Source of the DNA: an uncultured Alphaproteobacteria bacterium
Lineage (GTDB): Bacteria; Pseudomonadota; Alphaproteobacteria; Rhodobacterales; Rhodobacteraceae
Length of the DNA stretch: 64,000 nt
Assembly (NCBI GenBank): GCA_902619165.1
Contig: CACNDI010000008.1
Location: forward strand, 21,369 to 85,368
Reading direction: 5' to 3'
The notes beneath the pieces were generated by a model. That model saw only the letters and a list, made by a program, of their open reading frames with translations, had not been told where the DNA came from and did no database searches. A program made the translations under genes and the position numbers. This document shows, piece by piece, positions 28,535 through 37,941 of the stretch (within the stretch, counting starts at the first letter, position 1; every line of letters begins with the position of its first letter).

Positions 28535-29362
28535 TTGGACGATTATAGTGACTTTTCACCTGCTGCTATCCCAAGCAATGAAGCCCGAAGACTTGAGGCA
28601 GTTCGAAAAACGGGGGTAATGGATGTTGCCAACAAAGAGTTATTTTTAATCTATACAGAGCTAGCAAAAGAAATATCGAATATGCCTGTTAGCTACACTG
28701 GGCTTATAGATGAAGAAAGACAGTATATGTTGTGTCATGTTGGGCTATCAGAGGATCGTCCTAACAGTGCCCCTAGAGAAAGAACATTTTGCCAATTTGC
28801 TTTGAATAGCACTGACCCGATATTAGTAGAGGATTGTAGTAAGGACGAGAGGTTTAAAAATCACCCCGTTGTGACTGGAGATCCATATGTAAAATTTTAT
28901 GGGGGTTTCCCTTTAATTACTCAAGGTGGATTAATATTAGGAACGCTTTGTGTTGTCGACACGGAGTTGGGTAAAAAACTCGACAATAATCAAATTACAC
29001 TAATACAAAAGCTTGCGGCAAGACTGGCACATCAACTTGAAACTCAGGGTGATCAAAGAGAAATTACTGCATCTCGAGCTATTGATATGCTTAAGGTGGT
29101 TATTAAACATAATCCAGATATGACTATTAAAGACACAATTAATTTTTTGGCCGTAATTGAAGGTAGACCTATAGACGAATCAGGAAAACAAAGTCTGATA
29201 AAATACGACTTGCTCGACGCATCTGGAGTGATGACTAAGAGAGCTAGGGAGTTCCAAAGTGAATTAGATCTTGATCAAGGGATATTCAAGAGAATATCAA
29301 TTTCTAAAGAACAAGCTCAAGTCAATCTCGATAATATGCTTTCTGAGCTGGGAGATGTTTAG
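28535..29362 (+). CDS. GAF-domain protein
   Basis: 275-residue cytoplasmic protein. A GAF sensory domain covers about residues 20-165 (E-R-T-F-C-Q-F-A-L, I-L-V-E-D-C-S-K-D-E-R-F, F-Y-G-G-F-P-L, L-G-T-L-C-V-V-D). A shorter helical C-terminal part is without a recognised output domain. Start is TTG 28535 after AGAGGA. Ligand unknown; relatives bind small molecules or sense redox or light. The next gene begins directly after its stop. Confidence 0.82.
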   Translation: MDDYSDFSPAAIPSNEARRLEAVRKTGVMDVANKELFLIYTELAKEISNMPVSYTGLIDEERQYMLCHVGLSEDRPNSAPRERTFCQFALNSTDPILVEDCSKDERFKNHPVVTGDPYVKFYGGFPLITQGGLILGTLCVVDTELGKKLDNNQITLIQKLAARLAHQLETQGDQREITASRAIDMLKVVIKHNPDMTIKDTINFLAVIEGRPIDESGKQSLIKYDLLDASGVMTKRAREFQSELDLDQGIFKRISISKEQAQVNLDNMLSELGDV

Positions 29363-29704
29363 ATGTTTGCAGTGATTTATCAGTTTAAGTTTCCTGGTGT
29401 TAGTGAAGCAAAAGTAGCGGCGGGATTCTGCTCAGAGTCCTTGGGTGGGAAAATAGCGGAGTATGATTTTCTCGGACTGAATATACTTATAAGTAAAGAT
29501 GGTGATTTAAATATTCACGTGAAGTTTGAAGATGCTAAAGCTTTGAAAAAGTTTGAAGATGATTCAGAAAAACTACTTGGAGATTTGAGGAATAGTTTTG
29601 TTTTTAAAGAAAATAAGGTATCTGGAGTATTCGCCTTTACCTACGAAAAAGAAGCAGTGGCAACAGATATTAAAATAGAAGGTGCGTCTGTTGTAAGGAA
29701 TTAG
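29363..29704 (+). CDS. Hypothetical protein (113 aa) coupled to the GAF gene
   Basis: ATG follows the GAF gene's TAG without a gap, so translation is coupled. The small soluble protein starts M-F-A-V-I-Y-Q-F-K-F and has alternating strands and helices, recalling dimeric alpha-beta-barrel proteins, but I cannot assign a family. Likely partner of the GAF sensor. Confidence 0.6.
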   Translation: MFAVIYQFKFPGVSEAKVAAGFCSESLGGKIAEYDFLGLNILISKDGDLNIHVKFEDAKALKKFEDDSEKLLGDLRNSFVFKENKVSGVFAFTYEKEAVATDIKIEGASVVRN

Positions 29705-29870
29705 TAGCCAAAATTTTTATCTGAATTGGTTGTTATATTTAGATGAAAATTCCCTTAAATTGAAAAAATTTGAAAAATGTGATATTGTTTGGCTATGTAA
29801 TCAGTTCACCAATTTTTTTTATTATGTTCTACGCAATTGAGGGAAGTAACTGAGATTAATAGCACAAATA

Positions 29871-30251
29871 ATGATCTTTCTACTTGGGGTCTGGGCGCTC
29901 TTTGCAGGTTTCGTTGCACTGTTGGGCTACTCTTTTTCTTTCCCTTTTGAATTTAATCAATCAATACAGGAAATTCCCTTTCATCAATGGCAAATCGTAC
30001 GGGTGAGTGTTTTTCTTACCTTTGGTTATCTAGCTATACGACACTTTTTGTTTGGTAAGGAAAGAATGTTCCCGATCCAAGTTCTTGATATATATTTAAA
30101 GTTCATAGGAAGCTCGGGCCTAATTATTTATTATCAGCAAGGAATAACTGATTATCGTGAGTATGCGACGCTCGGTTTCTTTTTATTTGCAGCGTTACTC
30201 TCTCATTTTTTAGCAAGACCAGAATATAAGAAGATTTTTTTCAAACGATAA
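29871..30251 (+). CDS. Small multi-pass membrane protein
   Basis: 126 residues with about four hydrophobic segments and a basic C-terminus (K-K-I-F-F-K-R). No recognised family. The upstream 166 bp are AT-rich with no other frame. No strong ribosome-binding site precedes the chosen ATG, so the start may differ. Confidence 0.5.
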   Translation: MIFLLGVWALFAGFVALLGYSFSFPFEFNQSIQEIPFHQWQIVRVSVFLTFGYLAIRHFLFGKERMFPIQVLDIYLKFIGSSGLIIYYQQGITDYREYATLGFFLFAALLSHFLARPEYKKIFFKR

Positions 30252-30408
30252 AAATTCCATTGAAGATTAGTTGAAAAATAATACTATTGGATTCTAAACG
30301 ATTACCTAGAAATGTTATTTGCGGGAAAAATGGATCTAACAGAAGGAGCCCTAACGTTTCAGGCTGGTCGTTTCTATAAGTTAAAAAGGAAAAAACAAAG
30401 GGTTAAAA

Positions 30409-32172
30409 ATGGCTAGTGTAAACAGAAGACTAACATCTATTTTGGCAACTGATTGTGTGGGATTTAGCAGTCTAATGGAAAAAGATGAAGAGAAAACACT
30501 AGATAATTTAAAGGCCTGTCGTTCTATTATAGATCCCTATATTGAAGAATTTGGTGGAAAAATTTTCTATACCGCCGGAGACTCTGTTATTGCTGAATTT
30601 GCGAGTCCCGTTTCCTGTGTCAACGCTGCGATAAACTTTCAAAAAGCTATTGATGAAAGAAATAAAGTCACTAAAGAAAGCTCAATCATGACATGGCGGG
30701 TGGGAGTGCATATGGATGATGTGATTGTTGAAAAGGATAACATTTATGGTAGTGGTGTTAACATAGCTGCTCGGTTGGAGGCTGCTTGCACTCCTGGCCA
30801 AATACTAATTTCATCAACAGTGAAGGATCAAGTTGATAACAAAATAGAATTTAAAGTTGAAGATGCGGGTACTAAGGCATTAAAGAATATTTCCGATAGT
30901 TATCAGACGTTTGGCATTTCTCCAACAGGTGGGAAAGTAGAGAAGACTGATGGTAGGAGCTACGCAAAAAAAGAGTCTGAGAAAAATTATAAGCCAAAGC
31001 TAGCTGTCATGCCGTTCTCAAATGCTAGCAATGACGAAGATAGTGGATATTTAGTAGATGGAATTGTAGAGGACTTAATAACTGAATTTTCCATGATAAG
31101 AGAATTAGAGCTAGTCTCTCGACAATCATGTTTCGATTTTAGAGACAACGAGATGGATCTGAAAGCATTCTGTGAAAAGTTTGGCGTTGATTATGTTGTT
31201 GTTGGTAGTATTCGTTCATCTGGTAAAAGGGTAAGGATCTCAGTTGAATTGTCTGACGCAAAAGATGATAGCCAGATATGGAGCCAAAAGTTTGATAAAA
31301 TCATCGAAGATATCTTTGATGTACAAGATGAAATAGTTAGACAAATTTCTGGAAAACTTCTGGGAGAGATTGAATTATCAAGCTTAGAAAGAGCGCAAAG
31401 AAAACCCACTGAAAATTTGTCTTCTTACGAATTACTTTTGAAGGGCAAAGTTTTACACCACAAAATACAAAAGGATGCGTTACAAAACGCTTTAACGACC
31501 TTCGATGAAGCTATAAAAGCTGACGAGACTAACGGCCAAGCGTATGCTTGGAAAGCCTGTGCTCTTGGCCAGGGTATGAGTAGAGGCTTTATTGAGGGTG
31601 ATATGGCTGAAATATGGAGTGAAGCGGAAGGATGCCTTAAAAAGGCACATGAACTTAATGACAATGATTTTGAGGTTCATCGATTGATGGCTGAAGTTAA
31701 TTTATCGGGTAGAAATTTTAGAGTAGCAGAAAGACATGCCTCTAAGGCCTACAAAATGGTTCCCAATGACCCACGAGTTTTATCAGTTTATGGAGAAGTA
31801 TCACTGCGATTAGGAAAAATCGATCAAGGCCTAGACGCGCTGAAGCTAGCATTAGAGATCGACCCAATTGCACAAGGAAAAACAAACTCTGACTCCAGAA
31901 CAGCTCCGGTTTTATTCGGAGAGTATTTGGCTAGAAATAAAGATAATTGTCTCGAGTTAGTAAAAAAATTAGAAGATATAGACTCTAAATCATGGCTTTT
32001 AACTGCAAAGCTTTGTAGTGATGAGGAACACGATATAACAGAAGAAGATTGGTATAAACGCGGAAAAGAAGAGTTTAATGATAAAGATTGGGCAGCTGAA
32101 GTTGATAGCTTTCGGCTTAATAATGAAGGAGCAAAGGAGTCGCTTATAGAGTTTGCTGATAGTCTTTTTTAA
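30409..32172 (+). CDS. Class III nucleotidyl cyclase domain / TolB-like domain / TPR protein, paralogue 2
   Basis: 587-residue paralogue of the protein at 11156-12925, co-linear over its whole length. The cyclase domain has metal Asp15 and Asp58 and Asn118/Arg122. As in the first copy, the usual base-selecting lysine is Tyr54 (F-Y-T-A-G-D). The central TolB/FlgO-like region (about 190-320) and the helical TPR-like region (about 335-560) follow. Conservation of the same substitution in two diverged copies argues that it is a family trait and not decay. A 34-codon frame (30312-30416) overlaps its start. Confidence 0.85.
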   Translation: MASVNRRLTSILATDCVGFSSLMEKDEEKTLDNLKACRSIIDPYIEEFGGKIFYTAGDSVIAEFASPVSCVNAAINFQKAIDERNKVTKESSIMTWRVGVHMDDVIVEKDNIYGSGVNIAARLEAACTPGQILISSTVKDQVDNKIEFKVEDAGTKALKNISDSYQTFGISPTGGKVEKTDGRSYAKKESEKNYKPKLAVMPFSNASNDEDSGYLVDGIVEDLITEFSMIRELELVSRQSCFDFRDNEMDLKAFCEKFGVDYVVVGSIRSSGKRVRISVELSDAKDDSQIWSQKFDKIIEDIFDVQDEIVRQISGKLLGEIELSSLERAQRKPTENLSSYELLLKGKVLHHKIQKDALQNALTTFDEAIKADETNGQAYAWKACALGQGMSRGFIEGDMAEIWSEAEGCLKKAHELNDNDFEVHRLMAEVNLSGRNFRVAERHASKAYKMVPNDPRVLSVYGEVSLRLGKIDQGLDALKLALEIDPIAQGKTNSDSRTAPVLFGEYLARNKDNCLELVKKLEDIDSKSWLLTAKLCSDEEHDITEEDWYKRGKEEFNDKDWAAEVDSFRLNNEGAKESLIEFADSLF

Positions 32173-32201
32173 AGGCTTAAATAAACATGTCTTTAAAGAT
32201 A

Positions 32202-33149
32202 CTAACGAGTTAATATATGTTCCGCTAACTTTATTCCACTCGAGGCGGCATCTAAAATCGTTCCACCTAAACACCAATCGCCGCAAATGCCGACATTTTC
32301 TTCGTTATAAAATAGAAAAGATTTTCCCAAAGCTCGTGCGGTGAACCCATAAAGCCAACGGTGGCCAGCTTCGTAAATTGGTTCAGGCAAGGAAAAGGGG
32401 ACGGTATCTATTATCTCTTTAAGCAACAGCTCTTTAATTGTATTTTTGTCGTTTATAACGACTTTCTTAGCAAAAGGTTCTTTAGTGTGAACGGTTAAGC
32501 AGAATAACTGCTGCTCACATTTGAATCGATTATTTTCTACCTGAATATGAACTTTTTTGTTCGAGAAATGTTTTTCTTTTACAGGTTCTGGATTTATGTC
32601 AAAGGAAAAGAGAGCTGCTGCAGAGCTCCTCATTTGGACTTTCTCTATTAGACTGTCAAACTTATTAATTTGTTTATTAATTAAAGTTTTAGCTTGATTT
32701 GGAGGTATTGAAAGGACCAAGACATCATAAGGCGTTTTTTCATGAACTCCACCCCTACATTTCACAACAATTGTCTTATTGTATAAATTTAACGAGATAG
32801 CCTCAGAGCTATTCCATATATTTAGATTCGTCCCACAATAATTTATAAAGTCGGCAACTGAATTTATGGGCTCAAATAAGTTTCCTTTACGCTGGATTAT
32901 TTTTTCTTTCTCTGCTCTTTTGAATATTTCTAACCCAAATTCTGGCAATTCTGTATGACTGTAAAAGTCAGGTAAGGAACTTGCACCATGATGGAAAACA
33001 GCTCCATCAGTTCGCCGTGTACTCAGCCTTCCACCTATATTCCTGCCTTTATCAAGTATTAGAACTGAATGGCCACCTTCGGCTAATCTTTTGCCACATA
33101 GTAATCCAGAGATTCCTGCGCCAATCACTACAATTTTCTTCGCATTCAT
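32202..33149 (-). CDS. FAD-dependent oxidoreductase, renalase/amine-oxidase-like
   Basis: 315-residue flavoprotein. The Rossmann FAD-binding motif V-V-I-G-A-G-I-S-G-L-L-C-G is at residues 7-19, D-K-G-R-N-I-G-G-R-L-S-T-R-R at about 34-47 binds the cofactor ribose and flavin, and a C-terminal G-D-W-C-L-G-G-T-I segment closes the FAD site. This pattern and length fit bacterial renalase-like oxidases that repair or oxidise reduced nicotinamide isomers; substrate not proven. Convergent with the cyclase/TPR gene; the minus-strand gene upstream is a Cys-rich small protein. Confidence 0.83.
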   Translation of the reverse strand: MNAKKIVVIGAGISGLLCGKRLAEGGHSVLILDKGRNIGGRLSTRRTDGAVFHHGASSLPDFYSHTELPEFGLEIFKRAEKEKIIQRKGNLFEPINSVADFINYCGTNLNIWNSSEAISLNLYNKTIVVKCRGGVHEKTPYDVLVLSIPPNQAKTLINKQINKFDSLIEKVQMRSSAAALFSFDINPEPVKEKHFSNKKVHIQVENNRFKCEQQLFCLTVHTKEPFAKKVVINDKNTIKELLLKEIIDTVPFSLPEPIYEAGHRWLYGFTARALGKSFLFYNEENVGICGDWCLGGTILDAASSGIKLAEHILTR

Positions 33150-33162
33150 ATATAAATCACAA

Positions 33163-33429
33163 TTAAGTTTGAGGTTTTTTTTTGTTAGATTTATCCAAAA
33201 TAAGAGACAAATTATTCAATTTTGATAAATAGGCGATGAGGGGGTGACCTTTTTTTTCAGAACATTCTTTATGCATAAAAAAGCAATTTATACAAAGGGT
33301 TAATTTTCTTTTTTTCCCAATATTTATTCTGGTTATTGGAATTGTTTCATCATAATCAGGATGAGGGTTTTCTGTTGCCTTACAAAAATCACACTTTGCT
33401 TCAGGTTGGTTATAAATAAAGTTTTGCAT
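33163..33429 (-). CDS. Small Cys-rich putative metal-binding protein A
   Basis: About 88 residues from ATG 33429 (a longer start overlaps the upstream gene and lacks a ribosome-binding site). Two C-x2-C pairs, C-D-F-C near the start and C-I-N-C in the middle, suggest a treble-clef-like zinc site. Basic C-terminus. No known family. It directly follows another Cys-rich small gene and precedes the renalase-like gene by 14 nt. Confidence 0.55.
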   Translation of the reverse strand: MQNFIYNQPEAKCDFCKATENPHPDYDETIPITRINIGKKRKLTLCINCFFMHKECSEKKGHPLIAYLSKLNNLSLILDKSNKKKPQT

Positions 33430-33431
33430 TT

Positions 33432-33677
33432 TTAGCTCTTCTCTAAGCATCTGAAGTCAGCTGGGGGTCTATTCCCCTCAAAATCAATATGACAGATATT
33501 TTTCTCATGACGTTGGCACCAAATTTGAATACCAATTCGGGTAAACCCGACATCTACCTTTATATAATCTCTAAGAGCTATGTCTGGGTTATCTAAATTT
33601 TTATATTCTTTGAGGCAGGCTTCGCAGACGATGGGCTCATTTACATTATATAATAGATTTTCGTAGTTATGGTTCAA
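33432..33677 (-). CDS. Small Cys/His-rich putative metal-binding protein B
   Basis: 81 residues with C-E-A-C, then W-C-Q-R-H-E-K-N-I-C-H-I-D-F-E-G and a late R-C. The W-C-x-R-H-x-x-N-I-x-H-I-D-F pattern seems familiar from uncharacterised marine proteobacterial proteins, but I know no function. AAGGAG ribosome-binding site. It stops 3 nt before the start of protein A, so the two are one transcription unit and may bind metal together. Confidence 0.58.
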   Translation of the reverse strand: MNHNYENLLYNVNEPIVCEACLKEYKNLDNPDIALRDYIKVDVGFTRIGIQIWCQRHEKNICHIDFEGNRPPADFRCLEKS

Positions 33678-33771
33678 AACATCTCCTTAACAAATAAAAT
33701 AAGTTTTAATAAAAATTTTCAAATCAATACATAATTTTAGTTTTAAAAACTTAAAAATTAATATTTGAGAA

Positions 33772-35379
33772 TTATAATTCTTTGTATGCCCTCTCTCTAA
33801 GAGGAGCCTTAGTAATTTTACCATTTACATTCCGTGGAAGTGGTTCTCTGGTGATTGTAATTTTATCGGGAACTTTGTAATCGGCAACTTTTTCAGACAG
33901 TTGGAGCCGAATTTCATTAGGCTCGAGCGAGGCTGATGAAGGAACAACAAAAGCATGTGATCTTTCGCCGAGTATGGGACAAGGGTAGGGAACTAAAGCA
34001 GCTTCTTGGACTTCATCCATTAACATCATAAGGTTTTCTATTTCGGCGCTAAAAATTTTATATCCGCCACGATTTATCATGTCTTTCTTTCTATCATGAA
34101 TACGTATAAAGCCGTTTTTATCTTGACTGGCGATATCACCAGACTTCCAGTAACCATCTTCGAAAGAGCTTTTGGTAGCCTCTTCGTTTTTCCAATATCC
34201 CGGTATAACCATAGGACCTTTAATCCAAAGTTCGCCAGTCTCACCTTGATTAGTTTCTTCATTATCTTCGTTAACAATCTTAATTTCACCACAAGGTACG
34301 ACAAGACCAACGCTATCACCTGGGTCATTGCAATTAATTGGAATGATAGTTGTAGGGGACGTGGTTTCAGTTGCCCCGTAGGCATTATTTAAACTTAAAA
34401 ACGGCAACTTTGAAGCTAATTCCTTCCTAACAGCATCAGGCATTGGAGCTCCCCCAAATGCACCTATTCTCCACGATTGTAAATCTTCAGCAATTAACGC
34501 ATTGCGATGAAGTAGTAATGCGTACATTGCTGGAACAAGTATTGAATATGTTAATCCATGCTTCTTTGCAAGAATTGCAAACTCTTGTACTTCAAAATGC
34601 TCCATTATGACAATTTTCCCCGCACATCCAATTAAGGTCAGAATTTGAGCTACTAGCCCAGTAACATGGCTTGCAGGTACAGCAAGAATAGTGCATTCAC
34701 CATCTTCAAGTCCTAGCTCCATCTGGAAATGAAGAAAAGAATGGACTAGCCCAAGATGTGTCAATATAGCTCCTTTTGGGCGACCGGTAGTACCAGAGGT
34801 ATATAATAGTATGGCTGGGTCTTCCTCATTGATTGTTTTTAAAGTGATATTTTCCTCAACGCCTTTTTCAATTAATTCATTAAATTTTAAACAATCAGTT
34901 TGAGTGTCAGCTTGCGTAGTTATAAAAAGAATAGAATTGCCATCTTTGCTGAGAGGTTGTTCTTTCTCGGTTACTTTATCAAATAAAACTGCGTGTATAC
35001 CTGCGTCATTATACAGAGAAATAAGCTCATCTTTTTTATGTCTATGGCCAACCGGCATAGCAATAAGACCAATTTTGAATGAAGCAAATAAAGCGACTAC
35101 AAACTCAATGCTATTTGCGAGATTGATAACAAGGATATTTTTCTCTTTTAGCCCAGATTTCAACAAGCCTCCGGCCAAGCTATCGGACAGCTCATCTAGT
35201 TGTTTGTATGAAACAAACCGTTCTTGAAAGCATAGAGCGACTCTATCTGGATGCTTTTTAACTATGTCTTTAAAAATTTCGAGAAAGTCGTTCGGTCTAT
35301 TCTCAAAGCATAAAACGTCTCGGCCATCATAATGAGGTTCAACTTTTTTTTTTAAATCAATTACATTATTTTTTGTCAT
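33772..35379 (-). CDS. AMP-dependent acyl-CoA synthetase/ligase
   Basis: About 535 residues of the ANL superfamily, which activates a carboxylic acid with ATP to the adenylate and then the CoA thioester. The P-loop-like motif Y-T-S-G-T-T-G-R-P-K-G is at about 193-203. N-A-Y-G-A-T-E-T-T, the hinge region S-G-D-I-A and the C-terminal N-G-K-I-T-K with the catalytic lysine are present. I choose ATG 35379, six bases after GGAAG; an ATG two codons earlier abuts that site. Substrate chain unknown. Divergent from an aminotransferase gene. Confidence 0.92.
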   Translation of the reverse strand: MTKNNVIDLKKKVEPHYDGRDVLCFENRPNDFLEIFKDIVKKHPDRVALCFQERFVSYKQLDELSDSLAGGLLKSGLKEKNILVINLANSIEFVVALFASFKIGLIAMPVGHRHKKDELISLYNDAGIHAVLFDKVTEKEQPLSKDGNSILFITTQADTQTDCLKFNELIEKGVEENITLKTINEEDPAILLYTSGTTGRPKGAILTHLGLVHSFLHFQMELGLEDGECTILAVPASHVTGLVAQILTLIGCAGKIVIMEHFEVQEFAILAKKHGLTYSILVPAMYALLLHRNALIAEDLQSWRIGAFGGAPMPDAVRKELASKLPFLSLNNAYGATETTSPTTIIPINCNDPGDSVGLVVPCGEIKIVNEDNEETNQGETGELWIKGPMVIPGYWKNEEATKSSFEDGYWKSGDIASQDKNGFIRIHDRKKDMINRGGYKIFSAEIENLMMLMDEVQEAALVPYPCPILGERSHAFVVPSSASLEPNEIRLQLSEKVADYKVPDKITITREPLPRNVNGKITKAPLRERAYKEL

Positions 35380-35458
35380 TAGCATCTTCCAAAGACGACT
35401 TTCTTTTATTAAACTTAATTTTAGATTAATTTAAAGCTTTATCTTAAAAGGTATGTAA

Positions 35459-36700
35459 TTGAACAAACAGCATAATATTAAATTAGACAAGGACCTCTCG
35501 CTTAGAAAAAAAGCAGAGACTTTTATTCCTGGTGGAATGTGGGGTCATATGAGTGTTAAAAAGCTACCCTTTGGTTACCCACAGTTTTTTTCTAAAGCAA
35601 AGGACGCAAGAATATGGGATTTAGATGGGAACTGTTATATCGACTTTATGTGTGGTTATGGACCGAATCTCCTTGGTTACAATAATGTAGAAGTCGATCA
35701 CGCAGTAAATGAGCAACGAAAAAAAATAGACCTAGGTAATGGCCCATCTGCGTTAGTAGTGGATTTGGCAGAAAAAATGATAACGCTTGTTGATAGTGCA
35801 GATTGGGCTTTATTTGCAAAGAATGGTACTGATGCCACAACAACCTGTTTAACCATATCGAGAGCGGCAACTGGTAAAAAAAAGATATTGGTTGCAAGAG
35901 GATCTTATCATGGATCTGCGCCATGGTGTACCCCCGTAGCAACCGGTGTTGTGGAAGAAGACACTTCCAACTTAATTTTCTTTGAATACAATGATAACGA
36001 GAGTCTTGAGGTTGCCGTTCAGGACGCCGGTAGTGATCTAGCTGGAATAATATTGACTGCTTTCCGCCATGACGTTCGAAGAGACCAAGATTTTCCAAAA
36101 AAGGCTTTTTTGAAAAAAGCAAGAGAGATTTGTGATAATAAAAATGCTGTTCTTATTCTAGATGATGTAAGAGCGGGCTTCAGACTAAACAAAAGTGGGA
36201 GCTGGTTTGATTATGGGGTAAAGCCTGACTTAACTGCGTTTTCAAAAGCTATTGGAAATGGATATCCTCTTTCTGCAGTTGTAGGCGTTGATAAATTAAG
36301 ACAAGCAGCAAGTGAAATTTATGTAACAGGCTCTTTCTGGTGTAATGCTACCTCCATGGCTGCGAGCTTAAAGACATTATCAATAATCGAAGAAATAGAC
36401 GTGGTAGGCCATATTTCTTTATTGGGTAATAAGCTCAGAGATGGAATAGACCAAATAGCAAATAATTTAGGAGTTGAGATATCTCAATCAGGTCCCCCTC
36501 AGATGCCGTTGATTCTGTTTAAAGACGATAAGGATTTCTCAAAAGGTAAAAAGTTTGTACAACATCTACTGGGAAGGGGAATTTATTTTCATCCTTGGCA
36601 TAATATGTTTCTGTCTTTGGCTCATACCGCCAAGGATGTAGATATAACACTTGATGCGGTCGAATTTGCAATGAAAAAAATATCTCTAGAGTTCAAATAG
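35459..36700 (+). CDS. Class III aminotransferase, glutamate-1-semialdehyde aminomutase-like
   Basis: 413-residue PLP enzyme. The Schiff-base lysine is Lys263 (F-S-K-A-I-G-N-G-Y-P) and the pyridine-nitrogen aspartate is in L-D-D-V-R-A-G-F at about 235-236. G-T-D-A-T-T-T-C and G-S-Y-H-G resemble glutamate-1-semialdehyde 2,1-aminomutase. It may act on another amino-ketone, as its neighbours are not haem genes. Start is TTG 35459 after AAAGG. LivM-like permease follows after 13 nt. Confidence 0.85.
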   Translation: MNKQHNIKLDKDLSLRKKAETFIPGGMWGHMSVKKLPFGYPQFFSKAKDARIWDLDGNCYIDFMCGYGPNLLGYNNVEVDHAVNEQRKKIDLGNGPSALVVDLAEKMITLVDSADWALFAKNGTDATTTCLTISRAATGKKKILVARGSYHGSAPWCTPVATGVVEEDTSNLIFFEYNDNESLEVAVQDAGSDLAGIILTAFRHDVRRDQDFPKKAFLKKAREICDNKNAVLILDDVRAGFRLNKSGSWFDYGVKPDLTAFSKAIGNGYPLSAVVGVDKLRQAASEIYVTGSFWCNATSMAASLKTLSIIEEIDVVGHISLLGNKLRDGIDQIANNLGVEISQSGPPQMPLILFKDDKDFSKGKKFVQHLLGRGIYFHPWHNMFLSLAHTAKDVDITLDAVEFAMKKISLEFK

Positions 36701-36713
36701 TATACTTTCAATC

Positions 36714-37925
36714 ATGTTGTGTACTAAACGCTTACATATAATTATGTGGGGTTCGATTTTTTTATTTCTAATTACTATGCCCGTGTGGATCTCTAGAGAT
36801 TGGCATTTGATGATCATAAGTCAAGTTGGCATAACAATCATTTTCGCAATAAGTTTTAACCAGCTTCTTGGACAAACGGGATTATTAAATTTAGGGCATT
36901 CAATCTTTATGGGGGCGGGAGGTTATTTTTCAAGTTTGATTTTATTACAGATTAACAGTGGTGCATTATTTATTCCTCTACCAATTTTACCCCTATTTGG
37001 TGGTCTCACAGGGTTCCTTGTAGCAGCGATAACTGGATATTTCTCCGTAAAACGATCTGGAATGATTTTCGCTATGTTGACTTTAGCGATAGTTGAATTT
37101 GTTAACGCATTTAGCACCTCATTCCCAAGCGTTTTAGGCGGGATCATAGTAGATCGGACTCTCAATACTGATTTTTTTAATTTTGATTATGGTGGCAAGG
37201 ATTCAGTATGCTTTATCGTGATGGCTTGGTTATTCATAGCTGTATTTGTTTCCTACTGTTTTCTACAAACTCCACTTGGCAAAATGTGTAATGCTGTAAG
37301 AGAAAATGTATCTAGAGCAGAATATATAGGTTATTCGAGCTATATGATAAGATATCTTTCTTTTTGTTATTCCGGATTTATAGCAGGCATTGCTGGAACA
37401 TTGTTTGTAATCAACTATGAATTATTCTCCCCAGAGGTATTCAGCCTTCGAGAGGCCTTCAACATTTTATCAGCAACTTTCATTGGGGGCATTGGCTTCT
37501 TTTTAGGGCCAATTATTGGTGCTTCTATTTTTTCATTATGCAGTATCTTATTGAGTAATAGTACGGAAATTTGGCCCTTATATCAAGGGGTTATACTAAT
37601 GATTTTTGTTCTTTACTTTCCCAGAGGTTTGGCTGGCTTTTTTATTGATCAAAGAGATTTTGTTAAATCGAGAAGTAAGCTAGAAGTTCTACACTATTAT
37701 TTTAAAATTACAGTGCCTGCGATGGTTACGGTATTATCCGTTACATGGTTAATTGAGTGCTTTAATGCGATTTTGCATCACCAAGAAAAAACTGACTTTA
37801 TATTCCTTTGGATTTTATTTTCAATTTCAAATCCATTGAATTGGTTTGTAGCAATCTTAATAGCAGTTCTCGGCATCTACTTACTAGCGACTAATTTGAA
37901 TAAAAAAAAAATTGATGCTATTTAG
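36714..37925 (+). CDS. LivM-like branched-chain amino-acid ABC permease, isolated
   Basis: 403-residue multi-pass permease. The N-terminal half has the LivM hallmark L-G-Q-T-G-L-L-N-L-G-H-S-I-F-M-G-A-G-G-Y at about 55-74, and the C-terminal half G-G-I-G-F-F-L-G-P-I-I-G, then P-R-G-L-A-G at the end. Slightly long because of extra C-terminal helices. LivH, LivG, LivF and LivK are not nearby, so partners must be elsewhere. It is probably co-transcribed with the aminotransferase and may import its substrate. Start codon context is weak. Confidence 0.85.
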   Translation: MLCTKRLHIIMWGSIFLFLITMPVWISRDWHLMIISQVGITIIFAISFNQLLGQTGLLNLGHSIFMGAGGYFSSLILLQINSGALFIPLPILPLFGGLTGFLVAAITGYFSVKRSGMIFAMLTLAIVEFVNAFSTSFPSVLGGIIVDRTLNTDFFNFDYGGKDSVCFIVMAWLFIAVFVSYCFLQTPLGKMCNAVRENVSRAEYIGYSSYMIRYLSFCYSGFIAGIAGTLFVINYELFSPEVFSLREAFNILSATFIGGIGFFLGPIIGASIFSLCSILLSNSTEIWPLYQGVILMIFVLYFPRGLAGFFIDQRDFVKSRSKLEVLHYYFKITVPAMVTVLSVTWLIECFNAILHHQEKTDFIFLWILFSISNPLNWFVAILIAVLGIYLLATNLNKKKIDAI

Positions 37926-37941
37926 CCCACTTAGATGGGCT
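37924..37941. terminator. Inverted repeat between convergent genes
   Basis: AGCCCA / TGGGCT with a 6-nt loop occupies the 16-bp gap and adjacent bases between the stop codons of the convergent LivM-like and epimerase genes. It could serve as a weak bidirectional terminator. No strong T-run follows, so this is tentative. Confidence 0.35.
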
